DNA of 64,000 nt from Hymenolepis diminuta (Eukaryota; Platyhelminthes; Cestoda; Cyclophyllidea; Hymenolepididae): assembly GCA_900708905.1 (NCBI GenBank), contig CAADRB010000102.1, positions 110,047-174,046 of the forward strand, given 5' to 3'. Made by a program: the position numbers and the translations under genes. Under the pieces are notes generated by a model. The model was given only the letters and a program-made list of their open reading frames with translations. It ran no database searches and was not told the origin of the DNA. Shown in pieces: positions 11,431 to 24,800 of the stretch (its first letter is position 1; each line of letters starts with the position of its first letter).

Positions 11431-12514
11431 AGAGTTCACCGTTTTGCCCCCTTTGTTCGTCTGATGGGTAAACAAAGATCATTATCTGAAAATTAGGATA
11501 GCATAGATATGTGAGTAAACGTATTAATTCAAACGAATTGAGATGAGCTGAGTAAAGTTGGCTTTTAAGTGTTATAGCTATTTACGATTTTGTAAATCTA
11601 AAAACGGAAGTGTATGCTGTCTTCTGTTTTCAGACGAATTTGAACCAATGTGTGAAAATGCCGGACGAATGAATAACTTCGCTATTTGATTTTTACCCGA
11701 TCATCTCTAAATCTTAGTTCCAAATATATCAAGCCATGATGGTCTAAATGCAGAAGAACGGATTCTTCCTATTCTATTTTCTTTCCACACTGTAAATGCA
11801 CTGTCTGCACCGAATCATATTTCTGATCAAATGGTTCAGATAAAACGTTAATGGAAACATCAGCCCAAAATGCAAATATACTTGCTAACTAATGTAAGGT
11901 CTCCTTTCAGATAGATCCTAAAATATGCACACTGGGAAGCGTTATTCTAGAGGATATTGAAAGGAAACGGTAGAGGAAATCTTTCTGAGGAAATTGACTT
12001 TGATAACATCTCAATATGAAGCAGATTTTTAACCTATGGAAGCTGTGCTTAAACGTGAATCCTTCATTATAACTCTTTTCTGCAATACAGATGTATCTAG
12101 CGTTCCTCTGTCTCAAGATCACAAAACTAAAATAGCAAAGACTAGGGAGTCACAAAACTCCTTGCCCAGCCAAATCCCTTTCAGCGAAAACGGGATTACT
12201 ATTGAGCTAATTTGTCAAGAGGCAGAATTCACCAGTATCTTCTTACCAATGTATGCCGTTGATGAGAAAATATGGAAATAGTGTCCAATCCTCAAAAAAG
12301 GTAGAGGACATGCATCTGAGAGAATTTGCATTGGCAGAATTTCAACAAGAAGACTACTATTTGATCAAAGTTATTCATTCATCCTCCTTCCGGGATAAAA
12401 GAGTAAAGACCAGTGACTCATTAATGACCTCCAGGGTAGGCAGGCACCTTCAGTGAAGCCGTCACTTCTATTGCGAAATTATTTGTCTCAGCTATCAAAA
12501 AAGACAATTCACCC
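11431..12514. other. Gene-poor DNA
   Basis: No recognised gene or repeat. Short overlapping frames at 11907-12456 on both strands lack family signatures. Confidence 0.4.
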
Positions 12515-12877
12515 TTGCCACATCTTGCTACTGGTAGGTCATTGACTGTGAGTAGGTATGAGTGTGCGTCATCCTACGTTGGAACAAGGCGCTTTTACTC
12601 TGGTGAAATTACTCATAGGCCTTCGGCCATCAAACAAAGAAGGAGACATGTCATGCGCACCATTTCCCCCCTCCCCCAACCCGAAGAGTCTTTTGTGAAT
12701 CCGAGTGAGCCAACTAAAAGGTCTTTGTATTCAAAACAGCCAGGACACAGACACAAACACCTAGATGCATGTCCTACAGACCAGCTTTCCAAATCCTCTT
12801 TTGCCTTCCGTAGTGGCATAGAGCTACGATTACTCCGACCCGGAAGGGATAGAAAGAACATACTCTATTTGTTTTAA
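12515..12877 (+). CDS. Unassigned 120-aa ORF in a GC-richer patch
   Basis: One of the longest ATG-started frames in the gene-poor region. It is basic, with RRFYSG, KQRRRHVMR and a Pro/Ser-rich middle. Base composition is higher in GC than its surroundings, as in other islands here that look repeat-derived. No domain is recognised and an antisense frame overlaps, so it is probably fortuitous or transposon-derived. Confidence 0.15.
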   Translation: MPHLATGRSLTVSRYECASSYVGTRRFYSGEITHRPSAIKQRRRHVMRTISPLPQPEESFVNPSEPTKRSLYSKQPGHRHKHLDACPTDQLSKSSFAFRSGIELRLLRPGRDRKNILYLF

Positions 12878-12984
12878 CATTGCTAGAATATATTGATTAG
12901 TCCACTGCTCAGCCAACAACATAGTATTGAGAAATTTCAGTCCTTAGACCGTTCACTTAGGAATAATAAATAAATAGTTCGGCG

Positions 12985-13205
12985 TGATGATCAGTGTGCA
13001 CTTCTGTCAAGTCAGGGGTCATAAGATCAATGTCCATCGATTTATATCCAATGATATGGGCGACCGTCAGCACAGTTAATTCCTGGTCTACAAGAGAGGT
13101 AAAATAATGCGAGTTTCGAATAAGAGGGGCTCCATGATGCTTGAGTCAAGTTTTGTGAACACTCACCCTAATGGGCTTGGGAAGAACTCTGTTCAGAGAA
13201 TTTTA
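12985..13205 (+). repeat. Degenerate tRNA-derived SINE copy
   Basis: Head ggggtcataagatcaatgtcc resembles the B-box region, and the body gggcgaccgtcagcacagtt matches the family's GGCCAACCGCACTGGTT block. The tail ctaatgggcttgggaa is shared with the copy at 51005 (minus strand) and nearly with 40105 (aatgggctagggag). Confidence 0.45.
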
Positions 13206-16200
13206 TAATTCTTCTGGGGGCGTCGAAGAGTCCTAATTTCTCTTCTTCATGCCCATCTAACACTTGAATGATAATCGCAGCATTCATTTTTGCCCTTGTA
13301 AGCACAGCATGCTTGATGGGTCTTGTAGTTTTCACAAAGCGTCATATTTTTCTGAAGGGGATATTTGGGAATGACCGGGCAGTTCAATTTGAAGGGGAAG
13401 GGGTGTGATCGATGGACCGAATTGTCACAAGGAAACCTTCGTCGGTTTAAGGTCAAATTAACATGAAAAAGAATAAGACGTAAGTAAATGCTAGATAGCG
13501 GTCAAATGATAAATGGTCTTTTGACATATTGGGCTATTATGTGCGCATTCTTCCAACTAACAGAATTTTATCTTGCATAACCTTATCACTCCTTTTGAAG
13601 ATTAAGTTGAAGGTTTCAGGAGCTGAATAAAAGTTCGAGCCAAAAGGTCTGTGATTAGCTACATATCAAATAGCCTTTTTGTAAATTTGTGAGTTAGGTC
13701 ACTTAGTTTATCGTAGACAGTGTACCGGTATATCCATCTACTGCAGCTGTAATGATAAGTCGCAAAATAGACGCTGGAAAAGGATCATCCGGCCAGTCAC
13801 TATCCTTCACTCATTTTGGGCAAAATCTTGAAGCCTCTCTGATTAAATATCCGCATATTGTACATTAATTAATATTATGCTTGGTTACATTCAGTGGATG
13901 TGAGCCGATGAATATCGACCTTGTGACCTCTAATTTTAGTCTTTAAGGGTCGGTTTCACATTCTAAGTGTAATCTGAGATTGAAGATCCACCTCTTTTTC
14001 ATGAATATGCTAATTTTCTTAGTTTAAAAATTGAAAACCTGACCAGCAACGGGTGGAATCAATGTTTCTCATGCTCAACGATCAACAAGGACTTTCAGGG
14101 TTAGTTAAAATATCACATACCATAATGTCATCCGCATTGTTGTCATTAAAATAAGACCGTTTGAGAAAGCAACATATATTCTGAGTAATGAAGAAATAAG
14201 ATCCCGAAATCTAAGGAACAAGTCTCCCTATCCTTTATTAAATTATATCCTCTTAGCTATATATCCGTTTGTCTGATTATCATAATAAATACTAAAGAAA
14301 TAAACGAACACAGTATTATTTCCAGATTGACTCAACATATCATTCAAATATAGCGTACTCATTTAAAACATAAGAGATTTTTAGATTAGGTTTTTTAAGA
14401 TTTGCTCCTTGAACTTTCGTTCGTTAAAAGCTTATTCTTTTCTCTCCTTTGAAAATCAGACTTCCCCCTCCTATCTCAAAAAATTAACTGTTCTTAAGGA
14501 AAACGTATATTTATCAAAATGACATGCATTATCAAACATTGACCATAAAAGAGCCTTATGACATAAATGGACTTGTTGACAGTACTAACCCCTGTGACTT
14601 CTCTGACTTACTTCCCTCCCTCTCCACCACTAAATGATCAACAGTTTGAAAAGTCGTGTGTTTGAGTCTCGCACATTTCACTTCAAAAAAATCCTCCGAC
14701 TTTCCCAGCAGACACGAAGCTGAGCTGAGACAAATGGGAGTATTAGTCTCGCCTCCACTATGTGACTAGTGCGTTTTATGAGTCCTCTGTGGGGTGGGAG
14801 ACACGGGAAGGCAGACATTTAAATGACTCACGTCAGTGAGCCCAAGACACTTTGATGTGAGTTGGCAGTTCGCCAAGCCGCACAGAGAAAAGATTGACTG
14901 CCTGACTGACTTACTTTGTGCTCTATATTTCGAGGGGAAAACGGTAGTTGTCCATACAGATTTAGCCATGTGGGCAAGAAATTAGAAGCTATGGATGTGA
15001 ATGTTCATACGATAAATGATGATATGATTTTTTTCTAAAAGTTCATAATAATACTTATTCGAGGATAAAATGATTGAATAAATGGATAAACTACTATAGA
15101 TGTAATGAATTTTGGATAAAACGAAATAGTCCAATTATTACCACAGCTCCTCTATTTTTGCATTTCTATTTATTTAAGGGGATATTATGAACCTCATTAT
15201 GGGTGTTCATACCGGAATCAACTTTGGTGAACTCCGCACCGTTAAAAACACAGAAGGGACATGCTTGTCGGGCTAATATAACCAACTACTCAATTCAGGG
15301 ACTTATGGATAAAATTCCGAAATTTGAAGTATGGGATAATAAGACTGATAGGAAGCCGACAAAAAGAGCTCATTGCTGAAGGGCTGTTGTTTTGTTTCTG
15401 GATTATCAACTCCCACAGGTTGTCTCTATTTCGGCCATCAGCCCTATCTATACGCGCTGGTGTACATCGATCGGGAGAGTTGGACAGTTGTTCGGGCCAA
15501 ATCTGTATTCAGTCTGACGGCGTTTTGATCTCCAAACGTTAGCAACATGAAAACAGCTGTATTCGTATATAAAACCTTTGTTTGGCTATTAATAAAGTGT
15601 CTTTGTGTAAATACATTCTATCTAATTTCTCTGTTAGTCTAATTCAACCGTAGCCTAGCGATATCTAGTGGGCAAAAACTAGACATCCTTAGATTACTTT
15701 ATAAAACGGACATGTAAAACCTACACCTGATAAACCCAGAATTTAAAGGAAGTAAGAACGGCTCTTTTAATACTATAACTTGATTATCTGCTTAGACTCT
15801 CCCTTTCCCTCCACATCTCATTGAACTATATTTTAATCCTCCTGTCTAAGTGCTTTCCAACTATGGAAATTGGTTATTTTTTGCTTCACCATGGGTAATA
15901 TCCGTAATAATAATAATAATAATAAAATGAGCCTTCGCAAGGTAAGAGGATGTGAGGTATAATATCTCTATCTCCTGTGATGCTCTTACACGAATTCATG
16001 TTAAAGAACAGATGTACTAATCCCATACATTTTCTTCTACCAGACACACCTTCTCCCCCAAATTACTCCATTTGCTTTCTACGGTCCACATTATCCATAC
16101 GTGTTTTCATGACTTCTCCCCTGTCAAATACTATTAAACTAAACATATATTTAATGTCTTGACGACCATATTGGTATACTTCTGGTTATCTCGGAATAGA

Positions 16201-16569
16201 AGTGAGAAGCACTCACGGAACCTTTTTACATCGATTCGGCTATTCAATGATTGCCATAGATACTATAACTCAAATACTTGTATTTCTCTCATTTTTATTT
16301 CATTAAGTTATTAATTTGTTGTTTCTCATCATGCAGCAGTGTCTTAATTCTCTATATTTATTATCACCTCTAGCATCGTGTTCAGGAGTGCGGAAAGAAC
16401 ATCTTTCTTAAATGCCTTGTCTCGGGCTAAGATGAGGGATTCGCTTTATCTGATAAAGGCAGTGGTGGGAAAATTCCTTCCCCTGCACTGACAATCAGGA
16501 AAAGAAAAGCGAGTGTCATAGTCAAATCAATATCCATATACACAGTTCATTCTATCAATTTTTCATCTG
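13206..16569. other. Gene-poor DNA with simple repeats
   Basis: No gene recognised. Contains an AAT microsatellite at about 15906-15927, a GC-richer patch at 14760-14970, and a TATA-like tatataaaacc at 15568 followed by AATAAA at about 15591 that might belong to a decayed transcribed repeat. Confidence 0.4.
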
Positions 16570-16765
16570 TTGACGGTGGGCTCGTCGTCGCACTGTTTGC
16601 ACCCCTGCTTGTTAGCATCTAAAAATGACCATTGATCATAAGGACGACTGTCAAGTCAGAGTTTACGAAACCAATCCTCACTGGTGCATATCCAGTGATA
16701 TGAATGGCCAACCGCAATAGTTATTTCTGGTTATTACGAGGAGTAGTTGAATGTGTTTGCAGGAT
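16570..16765 (+). repeat. Degenerate tRNA-derived SINE copy
   Basis: Blocks gtcaagtcagagtttacgaa, tgaatggccaaccgcaatag and ttatttctggttattacgag follow the order of the SINE consensus (B-box region, then GGCCAACCGCA, then the CTGGNTAATAA segment). The A-box part is weak. Confidence 0.45.
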
Positions 16766-17576
16766 ACCTCCCTTTTATCCTATTCTAGTGTCACTAATAC
16801 TTTCATTAATTGGCTTTAGCTAAAAAATGCAAAAAAAATAAAAATTACATATCTTCTTTAATTGAATTTTTTTAAATCGACAGCTATTCGCAGAAGAGAA
16901 TGGGGTCGATTAAAATAACTTGATGGGATCACAAAAATAACCGTATGGTATATCTTAGTGACCTCTTCTGGTTTGACTTCACGGTCTCATGGGTTTATAA
17001 GTGGTTAACCAGGAAGTTCATGTAATTTTGTTCATGCGATTAAGATTCGCCTGTTGTAATCTGAGTGACAACATCACTTATATAAACCTGTAATATCCTT
17101 GTTTGACCCCTTAGTTTTAAGTTTCCTAACGCACTAATCCGATTATTTTAATTTATAAAACTTCTCTGTTTGTTTTCTTAGTAAATAAAATCGAATTCTC
17201 TGCCTTCAGCGTCTCATTTAAGGTGTAATAAAATTACTCTAATCGAAATATCTAATCATCTATGGGCATTCGGTTCATTCCCTACAGATAAATAAATCCC
17301 TTTCAGATAGATGCACCCGTAGACTCATGCTCAGCAAATTGCATCGAACGCATATACAGTGACCTGTATGAGTATATTCGTGGTAATATGAACCTACATA
17401 TAAGAAAACACAATGACAAGTTGCCACTCAAGTGATGGATAGAGAGATCCCAATCAAACTCATAAAAGCAGATTATCTAAATTGTTACCTTGTAAAAGGT
17501 TACAAAGAACTGATAAGGAATTATTATGTTAAAAGGGCTTACAAAGCTTATAATTTACCAAGACTACTTAGGAAGG
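16766..17576. other. Gene-poor DNA
   Basis: AT-rich with no supported feature. A 60-aa frame at 17432-17614 runs into the neighbouring SINE and has no family signature. Confidence 0.4.
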
Positions 17577-17775
17577 TGTTTTCCAGCGCTCACCTTAGGT
17601 CAGTGGTATCATGAAACCGTTCTGATGGGAAACTCGGATTCTTACACTCTCCTTATTTGCCAGATTTAACCAATGCGATTGGCTATTCCACCCACATGAT
17701 GACATGCAACGATGGGTATGGAACCCATGACCTCTGAATTTGCAGACGAGCACGTTACTCGCTGCACCACCGACA
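17577..17775 (-). repeat. tRNA-derived SINE copy (best preserved head)
   Basis: Read on the minus strand: GTGGTGCAGCGAGTAACGTG matches a pol III A box, and ATGGGTTCCATACCCATCG contains a B-box-like GGTTCNANNCC. The body is GGAATAGCCAATCGCATTGG, then TTAAATCTGGCAAATAAGGA, and the tail is GTGAGCGCTGGAAAAC. Many other copies in the window share this order. The head is tRNA-like but cannot form a proper functional tRNA cloverleaf, so it is a retroposon rather than a tRNA gene. Confidence 0.75.
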
Positions 17776-18214
17776 CACTTTCATTTCTTATAAATTTGGT
17801 CATGAGTTCACTGAACATTTTACATTAAACAGACAAAGGAACAGACAAAAAGAATTACTGTTTGGTTGGTTCAAAATGTCTGATTTTCAAAACGCGCGGC
17901 GTGCGTAAATATTAAAGTAAAAATTTTCGGAAATCGTATGCTCCTGTACAAATAAAATAGGGATTTCACTGCAATCTTGCCTGTTTATCTGAAAAAAGAA
18001 AATTAACGTTTGATACATCTGAGCTAGTCGGATCTATTGAATTAGATTAAAATGAGCAAATGGAGGCGGAAAAGTTACGAGCCGTAAATATTAATTCGGT
18101 GAAATAAACTGATAGCATTAAACAATAATTTCCAAGTTCTTTGAAAAAAGAAAATATTTTCAATATTTGGCTTGAGCTATTATTAGAAACACACATTCTA
18201 CCGCTCCTCTTTTT

Positions 18215-18310
18215 TGACCAGAATTAACCAGTCTTGTTGGCCATCCACACCACTGGATTGCACTGATGAGAACAGATCCCGTGACCACTAACTTAACATA
18301 CGTACACACT
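18215..18310 (-). repeat. Partial tRNA-derived SINE copy
   Basis: On the minus strand, GTTAGTGGTCACGGGATCTG corresponds to the B-box region, and GTGGATGGCCAACAAGACTG followed by GTTAATTC corresponds to the SINE body. The tail is lost. Confidence 0.45.
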
Positions 18311-18769
18311 TTGAAAAAAATAACAAATCCATTTGTTTAAGCATCATATTGAAGATACTAATTGGACCAAGGAATGCAAAACCATCATATTTTAGTAGGG
18401 TCTGTGGGATATATGTTTATCCTATTGCATTTTGACATTCATTTCCGGTAGCGTAAAATATCATAAGAGTGGTTGCATCTTCATTTTCTTCTTTACAGAC
18501 TTGTTTTATCCGAAATGAGGATTTTAGATCTGAAAGAACTTCATTTAAAAAATGGATGGTTCTGAAGCTTAGATGAAGTATGGTTCCCCATATACATTGG
18601 CTCTACTTCTACTACCCAAATCCCCCCTCACAGAGGCGGACATATTCCCTCTTTGTAAACTTTTGCTTCTCATATGTGTAGATATATTCCCATGGTGGGA
18701 AGTTGTAAAGCATTTTTATCTTGCCATTGGAAATAAATAAATAAATAAGATTTAAACACTTTTAACACT
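18311..18769. other. Gene-poor DNA
   Basis: No gene recognised. Ends with an AAAT microsatellite (about 18729-18748) directly beside the next SINE copy, as expected for a SINE 3' tail. Confidence 0.4.
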
Positions 18770-18928
18770 CGTCTTTGGTAGATGGAAGAAACCTTTAAAT
18801 CTCCCTTAGGAGAAACTCACGCTCTCTGGACCACTTTTAACGAACAGTTTACTGCCGAGTGTGTGTCGATAGGTATCGAACCCATGATTTCTGTGCTGGT
18901 AGACCTGCATCTTGGCCGCCATACCACA
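18770..18928 (-). repeat. tRNA-derived SINE copy
   Basis: On the minus strand, GTGGTATGGCGGCCAAGATG is followed by ATCATGGGTTCGATACC, a good B box (GGTTCGATACC). The remaining body is diverged, and AAAT repeats adjoin the 3' side. Confidence 0.6.
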
Positions 18929-20384
18929 TTCTATTAATTATGCATAAACACTAGTAATTTCACTCATTTTCCTTGGAAATACCAAAAAAATCATTTTTCA
19001 CCACTGACCTTCAGATTGCCCATTTCAAGCCACAACTCCACTTTATTACTTGCGTTCCATCCAAACGAGTTTGGATGACAACTGAGGTGATTAGTGAAGA
19101 TTATTTTGAACATCTCATCTTCATTTACTGGAAATGAGGCATGCGGATATTCTAGGAATGGAGATAAACAGTTAAGGGCACTTAAATCAGTCAGCACAGC
19201 GACGTTTGTCATCAGATCGGAAATATCAGCTGATGCTTGTGTCTGGATGACCTACAATTGACCTCAGTACAATTCACTCTTATCACGAAGACCAATGAGT
19301 CATCTGCAGATTAGAAGAATAACAGATACTCAGTTCAGTTATGATATGTTGAGCTTTATCAATTTGGTTACTTTTCCTTCTGCTCACATTCAACAACTTT
19401 CTTTCGAATGTTACTTAAAGAATGTTACTCCTCCCCATCCTTAAGAGAAAAATTTATTGAGGAATAGAATAGAATGAAATTACAAGTTTTAATTTCATAT
19501 CTTGGCTTGAAGGTAATAGGGGTAAATAATAATCGGATTTAAATTAACTCAAAGCAAACTTTCGGTATTAATGAAATAACACTCATTATAAGCACCACAC
19601 TTTCTCTTGCATGAAGATATTATAAGGAATGATCGTCAGTGGAATGCAGAAGTGCGCCGATATTGATCTATTCCGTATTTAATGTGATACTACTTACAGA
19701 AGTACATTAAATTCTTGGTTCTTCCACGTACGTGTGGTGATTTTTCCCTCTGTTAAGTCCAAAATGAATTTTTTGTCATCAAATTGGGGAACAAAGAGAC
19801 TGCATATTCTCAAATAACCATTATTAGCACGCCGTCAGAAAATAATTTGTTGTAAGACTCAATGTCTGATTAATGTTTCCTATCCTTCCCCCTTTACCCT
19901 CTTCTGTCCACTACATATTGACGTATCTAAATGCGTCATTCAACTTACTTTAGGACAATGGATTCCTCCTTTGTCTGCCTCAACTTGTCTTATACCGGAC
20001 ATTAATGTCCGGCTAATTGACTTAAAACCGCTATTTTAATGACCAGTGAAGAATGTCTAAGGTCCTTGACTTTGAAGGTATCTGTTATGTATCGAAATCT
20101 TGAAATTAATACTCAGTGATGAAAGCATCTACGTCCACATTTATTCTTCCTTTAAATAGAAATAGAGAAAATAAGTGGACATTCTTCCAGTAACTTCTTC
20201 AGTGTCTTCTAATGCCATTGATAGAGTTCAGAACTCCCTTTGTAGCATTTATCGGCCGCACATATTAAGTGATAATTCTGCACTGTCCTAACTGTCAGGT
20301 GATGATCTTTTAGGTGCTCATCAGACGAGAAAAGGCCGTAAGACAGTCAAATCGATTTATCCTACTTCAATTTAGCTTCTATAA
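18929..20384. other. Gene-poor DNA
   Basis: No supported gene. The minus-strand frame at 18991-19212 (73 aa) contains no recognisable motif. Confidence 0.4.
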
Positions 20385-20525
20385 CAACTCTTACGATTAT
20401 TTCTCTGCTCTCTCAATCTCCCATTTTTCTGCTCAACTTTTCACTTTTCTCTTAATTCTTTCTCTTATGCGCCCATGGTCTAACTCAACACTTCAAATTC
20501 TAATTTGGGAAAGGATTTTGCATTT
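20385..20525 (-). repeat. Dispersed repeat family B copy
   Basis: On the minus strand, CTTTCCCAAATTAGAATTTG, then GTGTTGAGTTAGACCATGGG and a purine-rich tract follow the family B order seen at 11240 (ttgagttggaccatgg). Confidence 0.55.
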
Positions 20526-22189
20526 CGCCTGCCATTATGAAGAATATTGGTTTTATATAAGGATATGCCAAAGCTTGGGTTGTTTAGACTCCAAAAGTAG
20601 TTCTGTTGACGGGATTTAGTACTACTTTAGCCTCACTTATTACTACTCCGAATTATGTAAATTTGTAGATATATTTATCTCTAGTTCCTCATTGTCTTTT
20701 TTAAAATATTAGAGATCAATTCCTCATTAGCTCGACATTGTGCGTTTATTAGTAGTGTTCACTTTCAGTATATACTTTGAATAGCTTAATCTTGACTGGA
20801 TCTTGTTAAACAGATGATTTATTTATTTCCCATGAGAAGGCTAAAAATTTTTATGACTTTTTCACCGTTGGGAAACAACCAATTTCATAGGAAGAGAAAG
20901 TTCTCTCCAAGAGAGTATGCTCACTTTAAATGGGAGTATATAGAAGGTAGAAGCGAATCAGAGAATCTGAAGAACCTAATTTCATCTGATCTCCGGAATC
21001 ATCGGGTCAATTGTTTCTCACTTTGAAGTTTAGTCAGATTTGTCTTTCTTTTCATCATCTTTTTTCCATACAGAGAATCCGGAAATTTTCGTGTGACTTC
21101 GCAGCCACCTTATTTTTTGCAATTCTTGTAGCACACTCCCACTGGACAAAATAATGTACCATTTGGCAGATTATCTTTGGATTTGTTTTGATCGATTCTT
21201 CCATTTGTATAGAGTCGACATCATGAGTGTATACACATAATTCCTTTCTTATGCACACCTTTTGATCGTTGTTGATGTTCAATAATGAGAGGAATATGAT
21301 TCTTTCTAGGGTTCAACGAAATTTCAAACACCTGCTTAGCATTCGCCGGATGATAATTTTTGTTTCATTACACGGAAAACAGACAGAAAATTAATCCAGA
21401 AATCTCTTAATTAACTGGAGAGCCATGTCAGATTTAAGTGGGGAGATTTTACTCATGAAATAGAGACTCAGTAAAGTCACTTAGAAGAAAATGGAGGGAG
21501 GAGTGACATAAATGATTGAGGTTAAGAAACGTGATGGATCATTTAACTTAGATAGCCCAGTAATTTATATAAAGATCTGAGACAGAATTAATTCATAAAT
21601 TGTAGATAAATATCTTACCAGCTTGTGGAAGCTTAAAGGTTCAATATAGACCATACCATAATTCAAGAACGAGAAAAAGTTATAGAGAATTAAAATTCGG
21701 GATACTTTCATTCATATGATCCACAGCAGGTGCTCATTAGTTATGCATCGTAGGATGTTATACGTAGTATTCAATAGCAGTTTATTTTGGTATCACAGAT
21801 TTATTTGATTGCTAAAATAATGTCGTATTCAGAATTCATCGGCACCACACTAAAGAAGTTATTTCAGCTCTTTAGAGCGTTAAATTTCACCTTTAGCTCC
21901 TTTCCAAATCCTACACCGATTTCAAAGAGATTATTTGATAGAAACTATTGTAGGTGGTATCGTTGGAGCTAACAAGAAACGAGGGCACCAATTTAGAAGT
22001 TATCAAATTGTAGGAACTAATGAACCAGATCTTGATTATGGAAGCTAAGACTGTGGCTATCAGCAACAAGTTACAGAGCAGAAAACCGAGAGTTGACTAG
22101 GCCAAAATGTGCCACGATGAGGATTCAAGTAAGGGAAAGATGAGAAACGGTGGAGATGAGAGGGAGGTGTAGGACCCAGTAACTGACAC
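20526..22189. other. Gene-poor DNA
   Basis: No gene recognised. Short frames at 20814-21026, 21055-21282 and 21787-21972 show no family features. Confidence 0.4.
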
Positions 22190-22490
22190 GCGTGTGTGTG
22201 CACGTGTGTATAGGTGGAAATATAAAGACTATTGAGTCACTTGGACAAGGACGCGCGTGAGGATATCAGTGCACCTTACTTTTAATGAAATGGGACAGTA
22301 ATAGAAAGATGGACGCGTTCGGACATGATAGGTGGGGATTTTGAGTCATAGGGCCATAAAGACATCACTACAGCTTCGTGGACGAAAAACCGAAGTATTC
22401 TCTCATAGGATGCGATAAAGAGTAATTTCGAAAAGTGCATAGAGTCAGCCTTCACTACTTTCCAGATATGAAAACGGGATGGACATTACT
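22190..22490 (+). repeat. Dispersed repeat family C copy
   Basis: Shares an ordered series of blocks with 33480-33720: gagtcacttggacaaggacg / gagtcatttgggcaaggacg; atgaaatgggacagtaatag / atgaaacggggcagttatag; gagtcatagggccataaag / ggatcataggggcataaag; and ttcgaaaagtgcatag / ttttgaaagtgcacag. A GT-rich simple repeat (about 22190-22210) sits at its left edge. No coding frame. Confidence 0.65.
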
Positions 22491-23689
22491 ACTCCGAACC
22501 AATGGATTTACCTATGTACTTTAAATCTAATATTGAACAAGTTAGAATTAGTTTGTGAAATGTGAAATTATGAGAGCACATTAAATTTTTAACCTCCGCT
22601 CACGAATAATGGGGGTCTAGATCAAATTTCTCCAAAATAGCCTTCTAACCAACCTCCAATGAATTACTTCGGATATCGAGGACCATAACGGTTTTAAGGA
22701 CAGAGGGACCAAAGAGATGAGGGCTTCCATTTCAGAACAGAACTCCTCAAGTTTTATTTTCTTCTTCATCCAATAAATGCACTGTTAACAATACAACCTT
22801 CCATTCAACATTATATGATATGGTCTCTAACTTCATATTCATATGATCAAATGAGCTTGATAAACCAATTTTGCGTTTGGTTAATTTGAAGTAAGCAAAT
22901 TAAAGCTATAATAGAAAGAAAAAAGAGGAGAGAAAGAATAAATGACCAGTCTCTCAGCTCGACTATGGTTGAGTAACCCTGAATATCTTGGAAATACGAA
23001 CTCTTCTGTCAATCGTAGCCTATAATAATTCTGCAGATACTTAAATCCCCCAATTACGATAATCCTCATTTCATCCAAGACGAAGTGAGAGAAGACTAAC
23101 ACTTTCGAACAGACACGACCTTATTTACACAGACATCTTTATTAAGCTTTACCACATTGTAACATTAAGTGAATTGAAAAGCTAACTTATACGATAGTAA
23201 CCATTACTGAGAAGGAAATGAAAAAAGTGGAATAATATCAATCATTTAAATGTTTGATTGATCAGATCAGATCAGAGAATCAGATAATAACTGATTGCTA
23301 GAATCCTTTCATTTCTAAGTGCTTTAAATGTTATCATTCACTCACCACAGTATTTAGCGAATCCTATTCTTTGTGATTCCGATGTTCTTTCCTTGCAAGC
23401 CTCTGATGAAATGTCACTCAGAAGAACAGAAACTCTGTTCGAGCCATCTTCGAAACTTTGATCTCTTTTTTTATAACCTACTTTTTCGTTCTACTGGTCA
23501 TAAGTGATGAACAAAGTCTCTATTGTCTAAAATGCTTATGATTTCAACTGTCCCAGTATACCCTCTCCCCTCTCTTTTAACAATTTAGGGATCTACTACG
23601 ACCATGTGATTCATTCTTCACCCTAACAACAAGAGAGGATTCCCACGCATTTGGCATTCTCCTCCCCAAAAAATGTACTTTATAACGCA
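22491..23689. other. Gene-poor DNA
   Basis: No gene recognised. Contains a short tandem gatcagatcagatcag at about 23260-23276. Confidence 0.4.
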
Positions 23690-23900
23690 CTAAGCCGTAA
23701 AGGGTACAATAGCTGGAATATGATTGGCTGCAGTGGACCAATCAGAAGTGCGCACATTCAGTCGACGGTCGATGGCAACGATAGAGCTTGTGTTTACAGG
23801 CCATGAAGAGAGAGAGCTCGGCTGAGTAAATGAGCTATACGCAAATGTGCGTAAGTGTAGGCAGTCACGCCACGTCCTACTTATGTAAAAAGTGACTCAC
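23690..23900. other. GC-richer island, possible repeat or decayed promoter
   Basis: Markedly richer in GC than its surroundings. It holds ggaccaatcagaagtgcgca, the reverse complement of a TGCGCACTTCTGATTGGTCC arrangement, and a CCAAT-type motif that also occurs as acgctgattggtcc in the island at 44000. No coding frame. Confidence 0.35.
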
Positions 23901-24104
23901 AAAATGCTACTGTCTAAGTTGCTGAATAGACAACACTTTTTCTTAGGAAAGGTGGATGTGAATATATAAGCCAATTGTCTAGTGAAGACAAGTAGTTTAT
24001 TCATTATAAAACCCTCAATAGGTAATCCAAACGAAAGGGATGAATGCAAAATTGATACCAACAAAACTAGATCACACCTTAAATAACGGAGAAAAAGATG
24101 GACC

Positions 24105-24330
24105 GCCCCTGTGGTGCAGGGTTAGCATGCTCGTCTGCAAATCTGGATGTCCACCGGTGCACATCAGCTTAGATGAAATGGCTGTAGATTAGGTGAACTG
24201 CCTACTCAGATATTACCTCGACTCTACTTCGTCGGGTCCTGTTAATTCGTTTGTAGAAGGAATATGTTTCCAGATGGAACGTATTAAGAGTGCATTTGTA
24301 ATCTCATTTAAAATGAGCTAAAGTAGGGTC
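24105..24330 (+). repeat. tRNA-derived SINE copy
   Basis: The head gtggtgcagggttagcatgc followed by tcgtctgcaaatctggatgt matches the A-box half of the 17577 copy (CTCGTCTGCAAATTC). The B box is eroded (ccaccggtgcac), and a body agatgaaatggctgtagatt is still recognisable. Confidence 0.6.
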
Positions 24331-24639
24331 AATCACTCACACCTCCAAAGCAAGCCCTACTTTCCCTCAAAGTAGAGTGTCTCGTCTTCTGAACTTATGT
24401 ATCCATTTTATTCGAAGGAGAACCCCTCCACTTAAAAAACATTCACTTAATATCTCTTTAAATATATGAACATTTACGCCACAATGCAGTCGACTCCTGG
24501 ATTTTTTATATTCTTAATAAAGTTTGTAATGGTATTACGTTAACTGCAATGTCCTAATCGATTGATGATAGTTTTTCTACTAGTTGCTAATCGGGCTAAC
24601 AAATGACGCAAAACAGTCAACTCCGCTAGGAGTAATGTA

Positions 24640-24800
24640 ATTTGACCTCCTTATCACAACCCCGTTCCCAATGATTCTGCGCTGCCGCTTATCATCATCT
24701 CTTTAAATTTCCAATTCCCCTTTCTACTTCTCTTCTTCTTCACTTTTTCAACTCAGTTCCTGATCTTCTAATGTAGGAAAGGCTGTTGTCTCCAACTAGC
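24640..24800 (-). repeat. Dispersed repeat family B copy
   Basis: On the minus strand, GCCTTTCCTACATTAGAAGA, TCAGGAACTGAGTTG and a purine-rich AGAAGAAGAGAAGTAGAAAG block match the family B order. The plus-strand flank cctccttatcacaaccc matches the 9530 copy (tctttatcacaaccc). Confidence 0.6.

Noticed and set aside
17700..17775. Possible functional tRNA gene
   Set aside because: A and B boxes are present but the arms do not pair into a cloverleaf, and the same body follows in many copies, so it is a SINE.
18261..18285. CTGATGAG, the core of a hammerhead ribozyme
   Set aside because: No GAAA with a stem II follows, and the sequence is explained as the antisense B-box part of a SINE copy.
23403..23435. 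CTGATGA ... GAAAC arrangement
   Set aside because: The bases between the two core halves cannot form stem II.
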